A DNA stretch of 64,000 bases from Neoceratodus forsteri. Its lineage: Eukaryota > Chordata > Ceratodontiformes > Ceratodontidae. The stretch is taken from positions 202,960,501 to 203,024,500 of the forward strand of contig CM057458.1 in assembly GCA_016271365.2 (NCBI GenBank), written 5' to 3'. The notes below the pieces were generated by a model. It was not told where the DNA came from. It searched no databases and saw only the letters and a program-made list of their open reading frames with translations. Below are positions 41,727 through 52,850 of the stretch, one piece after another (position 1 is the stretch's first letter; each line of letters opens with the position of its first letter). The position numbers and the translations under genes are program-made.

Positions 41727-43378
41727 GCCCGGTGTTCACCTTGATTGTCTGGTGTTCTCTCTTGGAGGGGGTCTTCCCAGATGCCTTGAAGAAGGCACTG
41801 GTTAGACCACTTCTGAAAAAATATCTTTAGACCCTGACATCAGGGCGAATTATCGTCCAGTCTCCAACCTCCCAATTTTAGGGAAGATTGTTGAGAAGGT
41901 TGTGGCACTTCAGCTTGAGGAATACCTTGTGGCCTTTGATTTGTATGAGCCTCTCCAATCAGGATTCCGTGCAAGGCATAGCACAGAAACCACATTAGTT
42001 CAGGTGCATAATGACCTCCTCAGGGCTAGAGATCGAGGAGAGGGGGACAATTCTCATTCTCCTCAACCTCTCCTCAGCTTTTGACATGGTAGACCATTGT
42101 GTGTTGCTTGACCACCTGACAGAATTCTGTGGACTCACTGGCACTGTCATCTGCTGGTTTGAGTGCTTTGTCATGAATAGGAGGCAATGGGTAGTGATGG
42201 GGAATTCCTTATTCTCCCCTAGCCCTGTTGTGTGGAGTTCCTCAGGGTGTGGTCTTGTCACCAATGTTGTTTGCTGTCTATATGCAGCCCCTGGAAGAAC
42301 TGGAAGAAAGTACAATCTGGGCTTTCATTTCTATGCAGATGATACCCAGCTGTATTTTTCCTTTGCCCCTGGGACATCGAATGCAGTGGAAGTGCTAAAT
42401 GCATGTCTTGCCGAGATCAACGACTGGATGGCCTCCATCTGGTTATGACTGATCCTTGACAAGATGGATGTACTGGTTGTGGAGTCAAACAGAGGGTGTG
42501 ATAGGATGGACTCATGTGCAGAAACAGGCTTGTTCCTGGGATCTGTGCCTTTGAAGCCCTCTTCTAGGGTGCGAGATCTTGGTATGACCTTTGACAGTGG
42601 ATTGACATTTGAAGCTCAGGTGTCATCCGTTGTCTGGACAAGTTTTTATCATCTTAGAAATATCGTCAAGATCAAGCCCCTATTTCGGCCCCTGGACCTC
42701 CCCACCTTGGTATACACCTTTGTGATGTCAAGGCTTGATTACTGTAATGTGCTGTACCTCGGGGTCTCGGAAGGCATTCTCCACAGACTGCAGCTAGTGT
42801 AGAACATGGCTGTTAGGTTGTTGACGGGGCAGATGAAATACTGCCACATCATCCCAGTCCTGAGTGAACTGGACTAGATGCTGGTCAGGTGGAGGATCCT
42901 CTTTAAGGTGGGCTTGCTCACCATTAAGGTCCTACATGGACTGGGCCCTGGTTACCTGTCTGACCTTCTGTCACCCATTGCCTCGGTCCACTCTCTCTGC
43001 TCCTCCTCCAAGGACCTTCTTGGGATTCCCAGGACGAAGTTGAAAACTGCCAGCAGTAGAGCATTTAGTTTCGCCGGCCCCTTCCTGTGGAATTTGCTTC
43101 CACCGTCTGTACGGGAGGCCCCTTCAGTGGAGGTATTCAAAGCCCGCCTCAAGTACCACCTGTTTAATCAGGTCTTCCCAGACACTGTATACTAGATTTT
43201 AGGTCTTGGACAGCCCACTTTAGCTACTGTTTTTAGTTTAGACCTTATTTTATTTAATAACTTGGTCTGTTATGTATTGCTGATAATTTTATTATCTTAC
43301 TGGATAGTTGTATTGTTGTGTACGGTGCCCAGAGCCTCTGAGACTGGGTGCCTAGAAAAATAGAATTTGCCTTGCCAT
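41727..43378 (+). mobile_element. L2 LINE copy c
   Basis: Plus-strand L2 covering RT to 3' end. Order: LLEGVFPDALKKALVRPLLK (about 41762-41820), YRPVSNLPILGKIVEKVVAL, LQSGFRARHSTETTLVQVHN (41950-42010), LNLSSAFDMVDHCVLLDHL, FHFYADDTQLYFSFAPGTSN (YADD at 42332-42343), VRDLGMTFDSGLTFEAQVSS, DYCNVLYLGVSEGILHRLQL, VRWRILFKVGLLTIKVLHGL and SFAGPFLWNLLPPSVREAPS. It ends with 'gtgcccagagcctctgagac' and 'tagaatttgccttgcc'. Broken by frameshifts near 42010-42084 and 42240 and by stops near 42448 and 42800. It serves as the in-window reference for the split L2 copy a. Confidence 0.92.
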
Positions 43379-44045
43379 GCCTTTAATTTTAATGTGAAGT
43401 CCCATTGGTTTCAATGGACTTCACGTTAACTTTGCCTTTTTTATTGCTTCACCTTTAATTTTAATGCGAAGTTCCATTGATTTCAATGGACTTTGTGTTA
43501 ATGTCGCCTTTTTATTGTTCTTTAAGGTGAATTTTGCAGTGATTCATGGGATGGCAGGTCTCAAGGGCTCTAGATTGTGTTGCACAGCCTTGGTTCAGTG
43601 TAGTGTGTGTAGTGGAAAGCTGTAGACAGTTTGTTCTCAGAGCACTGAGAATCAAACCATTGAAAAAGATTTAAAAAATAATTTTTGTGACAAAATTTTG
43701 TGTCAAAGTTTAGTATATCAATTGTGGGAAATCCCTGTGTGTTTATATCATTGAGCATTTATTGATTTTGTGTGCATATTGAATATTAATTTAGTACATT
43801 CAGTCTCTGTACTGACAGACTGTAGAAGTGTGCTTCAGGGGAGGGGCATATCTGTGGTGGAGAGAGAGTCACAGTGAGAAAAGCAGTCTTTCGAACTGTT
43901 GTTGGGTAGCTAGCATGTTAGTATTTATGTGTTCATGTACACACATTAATACTTGCAGTAAGTTTTGATAATGTTTTGCTGTGGTGCAGTGCATTTTTTC
44001 AGTCGGTTTAAAATATTTGTTTATAGTGTACATTTTATTGTGCCA
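43379..44045. repeat. Short tandem palindromic units, then unassigned
   Basis: 43379-43520 holds two units of about 69 bp ('cctttaattttaatgygaag' then CCATTGRTTTCAATGG, itself a near palindrome). The rest (43520-44045) is AT-rich with no feature recognised. Confidence 0.55.
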
Positions 44046-44777
44046 CACCATAATAATAATAGTAATACTAACATACTAAAATGCCAGCAGAATAGGCCTA
44101 ATGGTCTTTCGTGTCTGCTCATTTGGTCAGCCCCCACCCTGGGTGCTGACCTTGCTGTCCCCCTCGCCTTCTCTGGCTTCTCCCTTCCCAGTTCCGGATA
44201 TTCTTGCTGCATTGGATTTTGCTTCCTGAACCCTTCCCTGTACCTGTCCCACCCCTCTTGAACCCCTCCACTGTCTCTGCCTCCATCAGCCCCTAGGTAG
44301 TGCATTCCATGGCTCTACCACCCTCTCAGTGAAGTAGCACCTCCTCCTTTCTCCCCTGAATCTTCCCCCCTCCAGCTTCCACCCATGACCTCTAGTGGCC
44401 CCTTCCTCCTTCCTTCCAAGCACCCTCACTGTTCCTCCCCTATTTACCCTCTTCATGTACCTGAAGACCTCTATCATGTCCCCCCGGTCCCTTCTCTCTT
44501 CCAAAGTGTACATATTTAGCTCTTCGAGCCTCTCCTCATAGGTCCTGTCCCCAAGCCCCAAATCATTTTGGTTGCCCTCCTCTGGACCCTCTCCAGGAGG
44601 TTAATGTCCCTCTTTAAGTGTGGCCTCCAAAACTGCACGCAGTACTCCAGGTGCGGCCTCACCAAGCAGTTATACAGAGGGAGTATCACTTCCCTCCTTC
44701 TGGAGGTGATCCCCTAGCGATGCATCCCAGCATCCTGTTGGCCTTGGCTGCTGCCCTCCTACAAGTCTCAGAGTTGT

Positions 44778-45233
44778 TCATCTTGACATCCACCACCACC
44801 CCCAGGTCCCTCTCAGCCATTGAGACTTGTAGTATTCCCCCAGGGTGTACACTTGGCCTGGGTTTCTGGCCCCCAGATGGAGTACCTTGCATTTCCCTGC
44901 ATTAAACCTCAGCTTCCACTTTCTAGACCATCTTTCCAGAGCCTCCAGGTCCCCCTGCAGGGCCACCCTCCCCTCCTCCCCATCCACCACTGCCCCCAGT
45001 TTCGAGTCATCTGCAAAGAGACTCATCTCACTCCTGATTCCTGTCCTTATGTCAGATACGTAGGCATTGAACAGAAGGGGCCCAAGGACTGATCCTTGTG
45101 GGACCCCACTAATGACCCTCCTTGGGGAAGAGATTATCCCACCAACTACGACCCTCTGGGTCCGGTCCTGGAGCCAATTGCCTATCCATCGGATCATCTG
45201 GTTTCCCACTCCCATTTCTCCTAGTTTATCCAA
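44778..45233 (-). pseudogene. CR1 copy 6 reverse transcriptase palm
   Basis: 151 open codons: NQMIRWIGNWLQDRTQRVVV, then [20 protein letters not shown] (motif B), MSLFADDSKLGAVVDGEEGR (catalytic FADD intact) and LRFNAGKCKVLHLG. An internal frame change separates it from motif A upstream ('FLDFSKAFD' equivalent, about 45250-45290). It would polymerise CR1 cDNA if continuous; it is not. Confidence 0.88.
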
Positions 45234-46423
45234 CAGGCCCCGTGAGGAACAGAGTCAAATGCCTTGCTGAAGTCCAGAAAGAGGACATCCACTGGTCTAC
45301 GCAGGTCCAAGGCACTTGTCACCCAGTCATAGAACTCCACCAGGTTTGTCTGACCATGATTTCCGGGATGAATCCATGCTGTCTATCGTCCAGGCACCCT
45401 GACTTATCCAGGGCCCCCTAGCCACTCCTTGACAATGCCCTCCATCACCTTGCCCACCACTGATGTCAGGCTGACAGGCCTGTAGTTCCCTGCCACCTCC
45501 TTGATCCCCCCTTGTGGATAGGCACTACATGCCCACCTTCCAGTCTTGGGGCACCCACCCTGTCCTCAGAGAGATGGTGAAAAGCTCTGCCAGGGTTTCG
45601 CCAGGACATCTGCAAGTTCCTTCAGCACTCTAGGATGTAATTTATCCGCCCCGTGCTTTCTCCGTCTTAAGGGAGCTGAGGGCTTCCCTCACTCTCTCTG
45701 CTGTGATTTCCACTTCCAGTACCTCTTCTCCCTGCTTAGCCCTCCCCACCTGCCAGTGATGCCCCCTCCCCCAGACCTGCTGATTGGTAGGGTCCCCCTC
45801 CTCATTATCTCTGTCTCCTCCCATGTATGATGCAGCATCCCATTTCCCTGGTGAAAACTGAGGTGAACTACTCATTTAGTACCTCAGCCTGCTCCTCTGG
45901 GTCTTGTGCCCATCTCTCCCTGATTTAATCCTGCTAATCTGCCCTTCACCCTTCGTCTTTCCCCAATGTATCTAAAGAACCCTTTTTCCTCTCCTAATTT
46001 CCCTGGCCAGGTTCTGCTCCTTCCTTGCCTTAGCCGCCCTCACCACTCTAGTGGCCCTTCTAGCCAACAGCTCCACTCCCTCGATCCCTTTCACTCCTTG
46101 AGCACTTGAATTTCTTATAGGTACTTTCTTTCCCTTTACCACTCCTGGACCTCCCTGGTCCACCAACAGGGTTTTGGGCCCTACTACATTTTCGTCTTAC
46201 TCTTGCACAGGTGCTGGTAGCATCCTGCACCCTCTCCTGGTGATTTCCACCTACTATCAGCGTCCATGTCTGGCCCAATCCCATCCAAATGCTCCTAAGG
46301 ATCCTTCCATTTCCTAAAATCCACCCCTGAAGTGGGTTACTTGCGTCTTTGTGCAGCCTTCTACTCCTCCTAGGTCCAGGCAGAACCAGACCATGGCATG
46401 GTCACTCCCCGCCAATGGGTCCC

Positions 46424-47148
46424 TTACCTCCAGGCCCCAATCTGGTCACTGTCTGCCAGGACCACATCCAGTACCCATGCCTCCCTGGTCGGTTCCCTCA
46501 CCTGCTGAGTTAGGAACGCGTCTTGAAAGACATCCAACAACCTCTGTTCCCTGGTCACAGAGGATGTCATAGTCTCCCAGTCTGTTCCTGGCATGTTTAA
46601 GTCCCCTAACACCACCTTTCCTCTGCCCAGTCTGCAGTGTCTCCTAACATCTGCCACCAGACTGTCCTCCAGCTCCTCCGCCAGGGCAGGGGGTCTATAC
46701 ACCACTCCTATTTTTACTCTCTTGCCCCTTGTTATCAAGGTGACCCAATTGCCTCCACGGTTCCCTCCGCCTCCTCAACTCCCCCTATGCCAGTGCAGTT
46801 TTTTACTATCATTGCTACCCCTCCTCCCCTTCCCTCCCCCCTGTCCTTCCTGAACATAGTGTAACCCTCCAGGTTCAGGTCCCAGTCATGTCTTGCAGTG
46901 GCCCAAGTCTCAGTGACCGCTGCCACATCCACTGCTCCCTCAGTTAACATCGCCTGGAGCTCAGGCATTTTATTACCCAAGCTCTTGGCATTTAGCAGGA
47001 CTACCTTCCACCCTTTCCCTATAGTTTCATTTCCCTGCTCGTGTTCCCTTGGGATTCTGTTTCTCCTGGTCTGCACTTTGCCAGTTGGTCTTTTCCTGCA
47101 ATCCTCCTGGTCTCCAGGGGTGGAGACAGAGTCCTCCTTTATCAACAT
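46424..47148 (-). pseudogene. CR1 copy 6 endonuclease domain
   Basis: Two adjoining open pieces (46735-47148 and 46424-46738). Order: VVLLNAKSLGNKMPELQAML (first strand), VDVAAVTETWATARHDWDLN (catalytic T-E-T-W), EGRGGGVAMIVKN, KIGVVYRPPALAEELEDSLV, GRGKVVLGDLNMPGTDWETM (G-D-x-N) and VREPTREAWVLDVVLADSDQ. A one-base frameshift lies near 46735. The final S-D-H block is lost or out of frame around 46380-46420. The upstream part starts MLIKEDSVSTPGDQEDCRKR, a basic N-terminus. Confidence 0.88.
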
Positions 47149-47345
47149 CCCTTGACTGCCTTTTCTCCCATCCCACCCCCTTCACAAGTTTAAACCCCAC
47201 TTTTCACCAATGAACTCCTCCATTTTCAACAAGGATTCCCCCCTCCAAATTGAGATGTAGTCTATCTCTAGCATACAGCTCCTTATCCTCCCAGGTCTCC
47301 TCCCAGGTCTCCCCAATCCCCCATAATAGTATTCGCAGCAATCTG

Positions 47346-47707
47346 AATCTCTTATCTGTCAGTGGTATTTTTTACTGCTTCATTCTATCTAGGTAGTGGA
47401 CTGGTACTGCAGCTATCCCCCACAAAATGTATTATTTTTCCAGTTTTTGATTTGTGTGACCACTGGTTACAGTGTTGTTGTGCCTGTGTGACTACATCTC
47501 TTGAGTGTGCAGTCTCCATCTGTCTGTGCATCTGCATCTGTTTGGGCCCAGTCTCCATCTGTAAGCCAGAGTTGTCACAAAGAGACGTGCATGCAAAGAT
47601 GTTTCTGGCCATGGCACTGCTGCCAGTGACAAGAGTGGCCGTGGGCATGGTAGTACACAGCATAAGGACATACAGTAGTTGATGGCAGTAAAGGTATTTC
47701 TCCAGCC
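47346..47707 (+). other. Sequence upstream of the hAT transposase ORF
   Basis: No coding signal of its own. 'cttcattctatctag' (47379-47393) and 'gtatttctccag' (47692-47703) are possible splice acceptors just before the transposase frame, so part may be intron. Confidence 0.4.
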
Positions 47708-50700
47708 ATGTTTTTCATAGCACTATCAGTTGCTTCAATGATGGTTGGAGATGCTGTTGTCCCCACTGGTGATGGTAGTGAAGTTGCTGATGGCATGAGT
47801 ATTGCTCCAAGTTCAACCCGTGACATGTTAACAGGTTGCCAAAATATTGTGGAGTCTAAAGTCGTGAGTCAGAGTGTAGTTGATGTCACATTCCACATCC
47901 CTGTCCCCACAATCGTTGAACATGATTCTGATCCTGACGATGACTCACAATCTCATTTTTACAGTGTTATTGAGGTTATGCCTGGGCCATCCAATGATTC
48001 CAATGTTGAAGAAAAAATAGTGGATGATCATAATGAGGCTGTGGTTGGAATATGTTCTCCACTGGACAGCATTCAAGCTGAAATTGTGGATGCGGATGAT
48101 GATTATGATGATGATTTCAGTGACCCCAACTGGGAACCGGAGAAAAAGAAAGTGAAGGTGGCTGTGTGTAAACAGTCTGTTGGTAAATCACCCCCTCCTC
48201 AAAGTTGTGATGTAGCTGTATCTGATGTTGATGATGACCCAGTAACAGTCATAGATTGTGATGATCAGGTAGAGTCCAAGTGTGCCCAACAACAGAAATC
48301 ATGCAGTAGAGCCCCCATTTCAGTGTCTAAAAAACTACAGTCCGATATGCAGCATCAGGAACATGTGAAAAGTAGGGCATTAAAATCCCTCGTTTGGGAT
48401 TTTTTTGTACAAGATGCAAGTGATGTAACAGTGGCAATCTGCCAGCTTTGTCAAGTGCATGTGAGGCACTGTAAAAAGGGTAGCCATCTGGGCACCAGGG
48501 GCCAGCATACACAACTGAAGAACAGGCACATGGCACTGTGGACTTGGCACCAGAGGGGAGCTAAAGCCATAGTGGGGCATTCGCCATCATCCACCTTATT
48601 GATCATGGTAGCCCCTTCCTTGACTGTAAGTACCCCAAGTAGCCATGTCTGTAGTAGTGGTGAAATAACACCAGAGGATTACTACAGGCATGAGGAAGAG
48701 GGGGACTTTGAATTGTCAAGTAGTAGTCAGAGTAGCAGTGGTGGTGGTGTATGCAGTATTTCTTGTCCAAGATCAACCCCCTTTCTTGATACAGGGAAAA
48801 TAACAGCATTTGTTGACTTGCCACCTGTGTACCCCTCATCATCACATGATGAAAGCATCCCACCCATGGCAGTTCACAAAACAGAGCCATTTGGCACATC
48901 ACATGCAAAACGGGTAACAACGCAGCCCATGTTACACAGTCCTTTTGCCTGGAACATGAAATACCCACCTAATTATGTGGTGTCATGTGAACTGAATGCT
49001 GCTGTCCAGAAATGCTGCCAATTGACCTTTTTCCCTTCTACTTTGTGGAGAATTCTGAATTCCGGCATTTTGCGGCACGCCGCTGTCCCAAATGGAAAGT
49101 TCCATCCATTACCTACTTTTCCACCCATGCTGTCCCTGAGTTATACCAGACTGTGACACACTCTGTAAGACATGTCCTTCAACATTCCTCCTCATCATAC
49201 ATTCACTTAAGTATGGGTATGTGGACAAGTGGCAAAACGGTGGATAGTTCCTATTTATGTATTACTGCACATTGGGTGCAGGTTCCAGGGGTTGTCTGTG
49301 CTGGTGGGATTGGAAAGCAGTATAATAAGGCAGATTGTTGTGGTACCAATATTCAGGGAATTAGACAGCATGCGATGCTTGCAATGCACAGTGTGGCAGG
49401 GTCCCACACAGGTAAAAACATGCTAGACTTGCTACTAACAGAAACCGATTAGTGGCTGAACCCCATGTCCCTCAAAGCTGGCTTTATAGCTAGTGACAAT
49501 GGATCAAACATCATTAAATGTATTAGCAATAGTGGCTTTGTGAGGGTTCCCTGCATAGCCCACTGTTTAAACCTTGTGGTACAGGAGTTTCTGCAGCACC
49601 CTGACATCAAGCAAATGCTGACAGTTGCTCGCCACATCTGTGCACACTTTGCATGCTCTGGAAAGGCCCATGACCAACTTAAGCAACTGCAGATTCAAAA
49701 TAGCCTCCCTCAGCACAGCCTCAATTTGGAAATTGTCACACGCTGGAACTCAACACTTTACATGGCAGAGCAGTTGTATGAACAGTACAAAGCCATCTCA
49801 GAATACCTAGTAATGCACGCTAGCCGTGGCAATTCAGGGGTCTCAGTGTCTATGACAACTGAACATGGGCACCTCATGGACTCAGTAATATGAATTTTGA
49901 GGCCATTTGAACATGACACACAGGCAGTGAGTGGTGAAACTGCATCCATTAGTCAAGCCATTTCATTGCTGCCGGTGCTGAGGCAGACTTTGTTAAATCT
50001 GCAGCCTAGCCTTGATGTGTCCGGAGATAGGTCAAGCAGTGCATTACTTAAACACATGCTTACAATATTCGACCGCAATCGCCACATCGTCACTATTCAG
50101 CAAAGTGCAGAATTGGAATAGCAACAACGCTGGACTCACGCTACAAACATGACATTGCATCCTTAGTAGAGGAAGGGCCTGATCAGGTTCAAAATCTTAC
50201 TGAACAGCTGGTGCAATTGGTTCTTGGAGCACAGAAGTCACTTGCAAAGTTCTGCAAACTACAGCATAACAAGGCTGAAGGTCACTGTGGAGTAAGCACA
50301 TCCAGTAAGGTTGCTGCAGGGCAAGGAGGGTGTCAGCAAAATAGGTTGCCATTAACTCACTTTAGGGTGCCTTGTCTCAAGTAGGAATCTGTGACCTCAA
50401 TGAACCCTGTGAACAGGTGGATGACTCATCATCATCAGTACTGCGTGCAGCACAGAGAATGATTGACACCTATTTGGCAGAAAACAGGCATCTGTCAGTA
50501 CTTGACCATCCTCTGCTGTACTGCAGTGGCAATGTGAATGAATGGCCAGAGCTGACTTCATTAGCACTGAAGTACCTGACCAGCCCATCCTGCAGTATAA
50601 GTATGGAGAGGTTATTCAGTTCCGTGGGGACAATAGTGCATAACCATTATACTAACCTCTCACCTACAAATGTCAGCATGCTGACATTTATAACAAGCAT

Positions 50701-50734
50701 TTGTCAATGCCGAATGTTATCGCGCTGGCATTAG
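47708..50734 (+). pseudogene. hAT transposase with BED zinc finger (ZBED4/6-like), broken
   Basis: Transposase relic. The N-terminus (residues 1-220) is acidic (DADDDYDDDFSDPNWEPEKK). A BED finger is at 48383-48541 (KSLVWDFFVQ, ICQLC, GSHLGTRGQHTQLKNRH), a DNA-binding domain. The hAT core follows: MLPIDLFPFYFVENSEFRHF (49012-49071), ITYFSTHAVPELYQTV, LSMGMWTSGKTVDSSYLCIT, FIASDNGSNIIKC (D-G/N-A-x-N-x), CIAHCLNLVVQEFL (C-x2-H), WNSTLYMAEQLYEQ, IATTLDSRYKHD (about 50118-50155), and at the end CSISMERLFSSVGTIVHNHY (50590-50650), the dimerisation block. Lesions: frameshift near 49008, TAG at 49450, TGA at 49891, frameshifts near 50115 and 50360. Family hAT is firm. The upstream start is uncertain; there may be earlier exons. 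Confidence 0.88.
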
Positions 50735-50744
50735 CTTTGGTAGT

Positions 50745-52642
50745 GCAGTGCGGTAAAACATTTTGGGCAGGATGTGAAAAATGACAGCTGTACAGTTCAT
50801 AAGGAGGTGTAAAAAAATGTCAGTGTTGAAAATGTGGCATGTAAATTTAGTATATTTGCAAAGTTACAAGGGTGCGTGGGAAATATGAAATGCACGCTTG
50901 GAACACAGTCATTTTTTGGGTGTTCGGCACCAAATTTTCAACATAGGCATTTTAGCACCTCTGCTTATGTACAGTGTCACCGTTATTTCCTCAAACTGTC
51001 CCAAGAAGTGATTTCACACAGCGACTATGCTATTCTGTGCCGGAATGCAAAAACACATTTTGGGCAGAATATGTGAAATGACAGTTGTACTGTTTATCAA
51101 GAGGTGTGGAAAAATGCTAATGGTGAAAATCCAGAGTGAAAATATCACAAATGCATGATGGTACAAGCGTGAGTGCGATCTGCCAAAGCACGCTTGTAAC
51201 ATAGTCATTTTATGGAGTATCATCACCAAATTTTCAACATAGGCATTTTAGGACCTCTTCTCATGAACTGTGTCACTGTCATTTTCATAATCTGGCCCGA
51301 ACACTGATTTCCCACAGCGGCCACACTATTGGGCGCTGGAAGTGCGGAAATACATTTTGGGCAGGATGTGGAAAATGACAGCTGTACTGTTCACAAGGAG
51401 GTGTACAAAAATGACACTGTTGAAAATCTGGTGTGAAAATATTGCAAATTCACGAAGTTAGGAGCCTGCGTAGCAACTGCGCAATGCACTCTGATAAAAC
51501 AGGCATTTGTTGGATTTTTTCCACCAAACGTAGAACATAGGCTTTTTGAGAGGCAACCTCATGAACACTAGCACTGTCATTTCCTTATAATGGGTCCTAA
51601 AAGGTGATTCCATGCAGTGACTGCGAAATCACCTTTTGAGGCCAATTAATGCCATGACAGTGATAGAACTCATGAGGAGGGGTCCCAAAAACCCCATGTT
51701 GAAAATTTGGTGAAGAAATTCCAAAAAATGCATGAGATATGCAGCAAAGTTGAAAAAAACCTATTCATTTCATTGTAGAGCTTACCAGCATTTCCTCAGT
51801 TCACGGTCGGCTTTGAAGAATGCAGACATGTTCCCAGTCCACCGAAGATCATTGCGCCGGACTCCGGAGGTAATTATGGGGTGAGGGTGTGTGTGGGGAG
51901 GCAGAGTGTGCAGTGGGTGGGTACAGGTGCGGGGCAGGAGACTACGAGTGACTGTTTTAATGTTACAGGAAAGAAAAAAAAAACTAACATTGCAGGACAG
52001 TTTATTTTTTTTCAGGGGACTTGGCAGACTGGGGTGGGCCCCCAGAGTGCCACCTAACTGTTTTGGGGGGGGTTGCTGCAGCTGGCAGGGGATTGGGCAC
52101 CCTCATCGGCACACAACGGGGGGGTGAATTTATGCCAACGGGGATTGGGCACTCCCATCGGCACACAATGAAAGCGAGGGGGGAGGCAAGAGCTGAGTGG
52201 GTTTGGGCACCCCCCTCAGCGTATAAGAAATGTGAGGGGGCCACTTTATGCTGACAGGGAGCGGGCTCCCCCATCAGCAAATTTGTGCAGCCACAGTAAG
52301 CCGGCAGGGGGATTGGGCACCCCTGAAGTCAGCCGTTGGGCGGCCACCCGCCCGCTCGCCATGCTGCTAATGTGGCGAGCAGGTAGGAAGGGTCTGCTGC
52401 ATCTGACGAGCTTTGCTCAGATTGCAGCAGACCTTTTCTTAGATGTGCTCACCACATTAGCATGCATGGTGTGGCACCGGCATACAGGCTAATTGGGGAA
52501 TAAGGGACGCACATACTGATGCGTGCCCTGCATTCGCCCAACAGCGACCATGCCTCCAAATCCCCACTGCTGCAAGATCTTGGCTGTGCAAGTGTGCCAA
52601 CATAAAAATGAATGGTCACATACCAAGTCAAACTACCACATC
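50745..52642. repeat. Right long terminal inverted repeat
   Basis: Mirror of the left arm. The complementary landmark ('atgacagctgtacagttcat' and variants) ends at 50800, 51097 and 51394, exactly 297 bp apart each time. The outer part holds G-rich blocks ('ggggattgggcac') repeated at about 52088, 52140 and 52308. Similarity to the left arm fades after about 52642. Confidence 0.88.
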
Positions 52643-52850
52643 TGTGTTTGTACCCTGTCACGATGGTGGTTGTGCTGATGATGTGGGTGAAGCAGACCAT
52701 CCTGGTGGCAGCGTCAAACAGTCTACCATTGAGGCTGATGATTCAATCATGGAAAAAGAATTCCCTAATGAGCACAACTCTGACCTTGATGACTGTGAGG
52801 GCAGCTTCTTCATTGATCTGGATGAGGAGGATGTTGCTGGTAGTATGTAA
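52608..52850 (+). CDS. Small acidic ORF at the right edge of the hAT element
   Basis: 81 codons starting MNGHIPSQTTTSVFVPCHDG inside the last bases of the right inverted repeat and ending SFFIDLDEEDVAGSM before a TAA. It is markedly acidic in its second half (NSDLDDCEGSFFIDLDEEDV). I do not recognise a family. It could be a terminal exon of an unrecognised gene or transposon protein, the N-terminus of another hAT-type protein (compare the acidic start of the 47.7-kb ORF), or chance. Confidence 0.3.
   Translation: MNGHIPSQTTTSVFVPCHDGGCADDVGEADHPGGSVKQSTIEADDSIMEKEFPNEHNSDLDDCEGSFFIDLDEEDVAGSM

Larger units (their letters stand above)
44046..47345 (-). mobile_element. CR1 LINE copy 6 (long, includes endonuclease)
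   Basis: The longest CR1 here, minus strand. 5' to 3': a segment translating LYARDRLHLNLEGG (about 47240-47290), which resembles the end of the CR1 ORF1 esterase-like domain; the endonuclease (46424-47148); the linker with RRATRVVRAAKARKEQNLAR (45972-46166); RT and C-terminal domain (44778-45875 and 44286-44561); and a 3' end near 44046-44083 with 'attattattatgg'. RT motifs include [20 protein letters not shown] and SLFADDSKLGAVVDGEEG. Many frameshifts. The tail is neither the TTTCTATG nor the TTCATATG repeat in clear form. Confidence 0.9.
34710..52642 (+). mobile_element. Giant hAT-type element with about 1.8-kb inverted repeats
   Basis: About 17.9 kb bounded by long inverted repeats (34710-36455 and 50745-52642) that align in order over most of their length. 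A plus-strand hAT transposase pseudogene (47708-50734) ends about 10 bp before the right arm. The interior also holds CR1 copies 5 and 6 and L2 copy c (about 7 kb in total), a fold-back element, and about 3.5 kb of unassigned DNA. Without the LINEs the element would be near 11 kb, long for hAT. The outermost aligned bases are 'gatgtgcagtttgac' left and the complement of 'gtcaaactaccacatc' right. No 8-bp target duplication could be fixed. Alternative: two separate inverted repeat copies that happen to flank a hAT gene. Confidence 0.72.

Noticed and set aside
34700..52660. 8-bp target-site duplication of the giant hAT-type element.
   Set aside because: Candidate flanks 'aggatgtg' and 'ccacatct' are inverted rather than direct matches, so they look like part of the arms.
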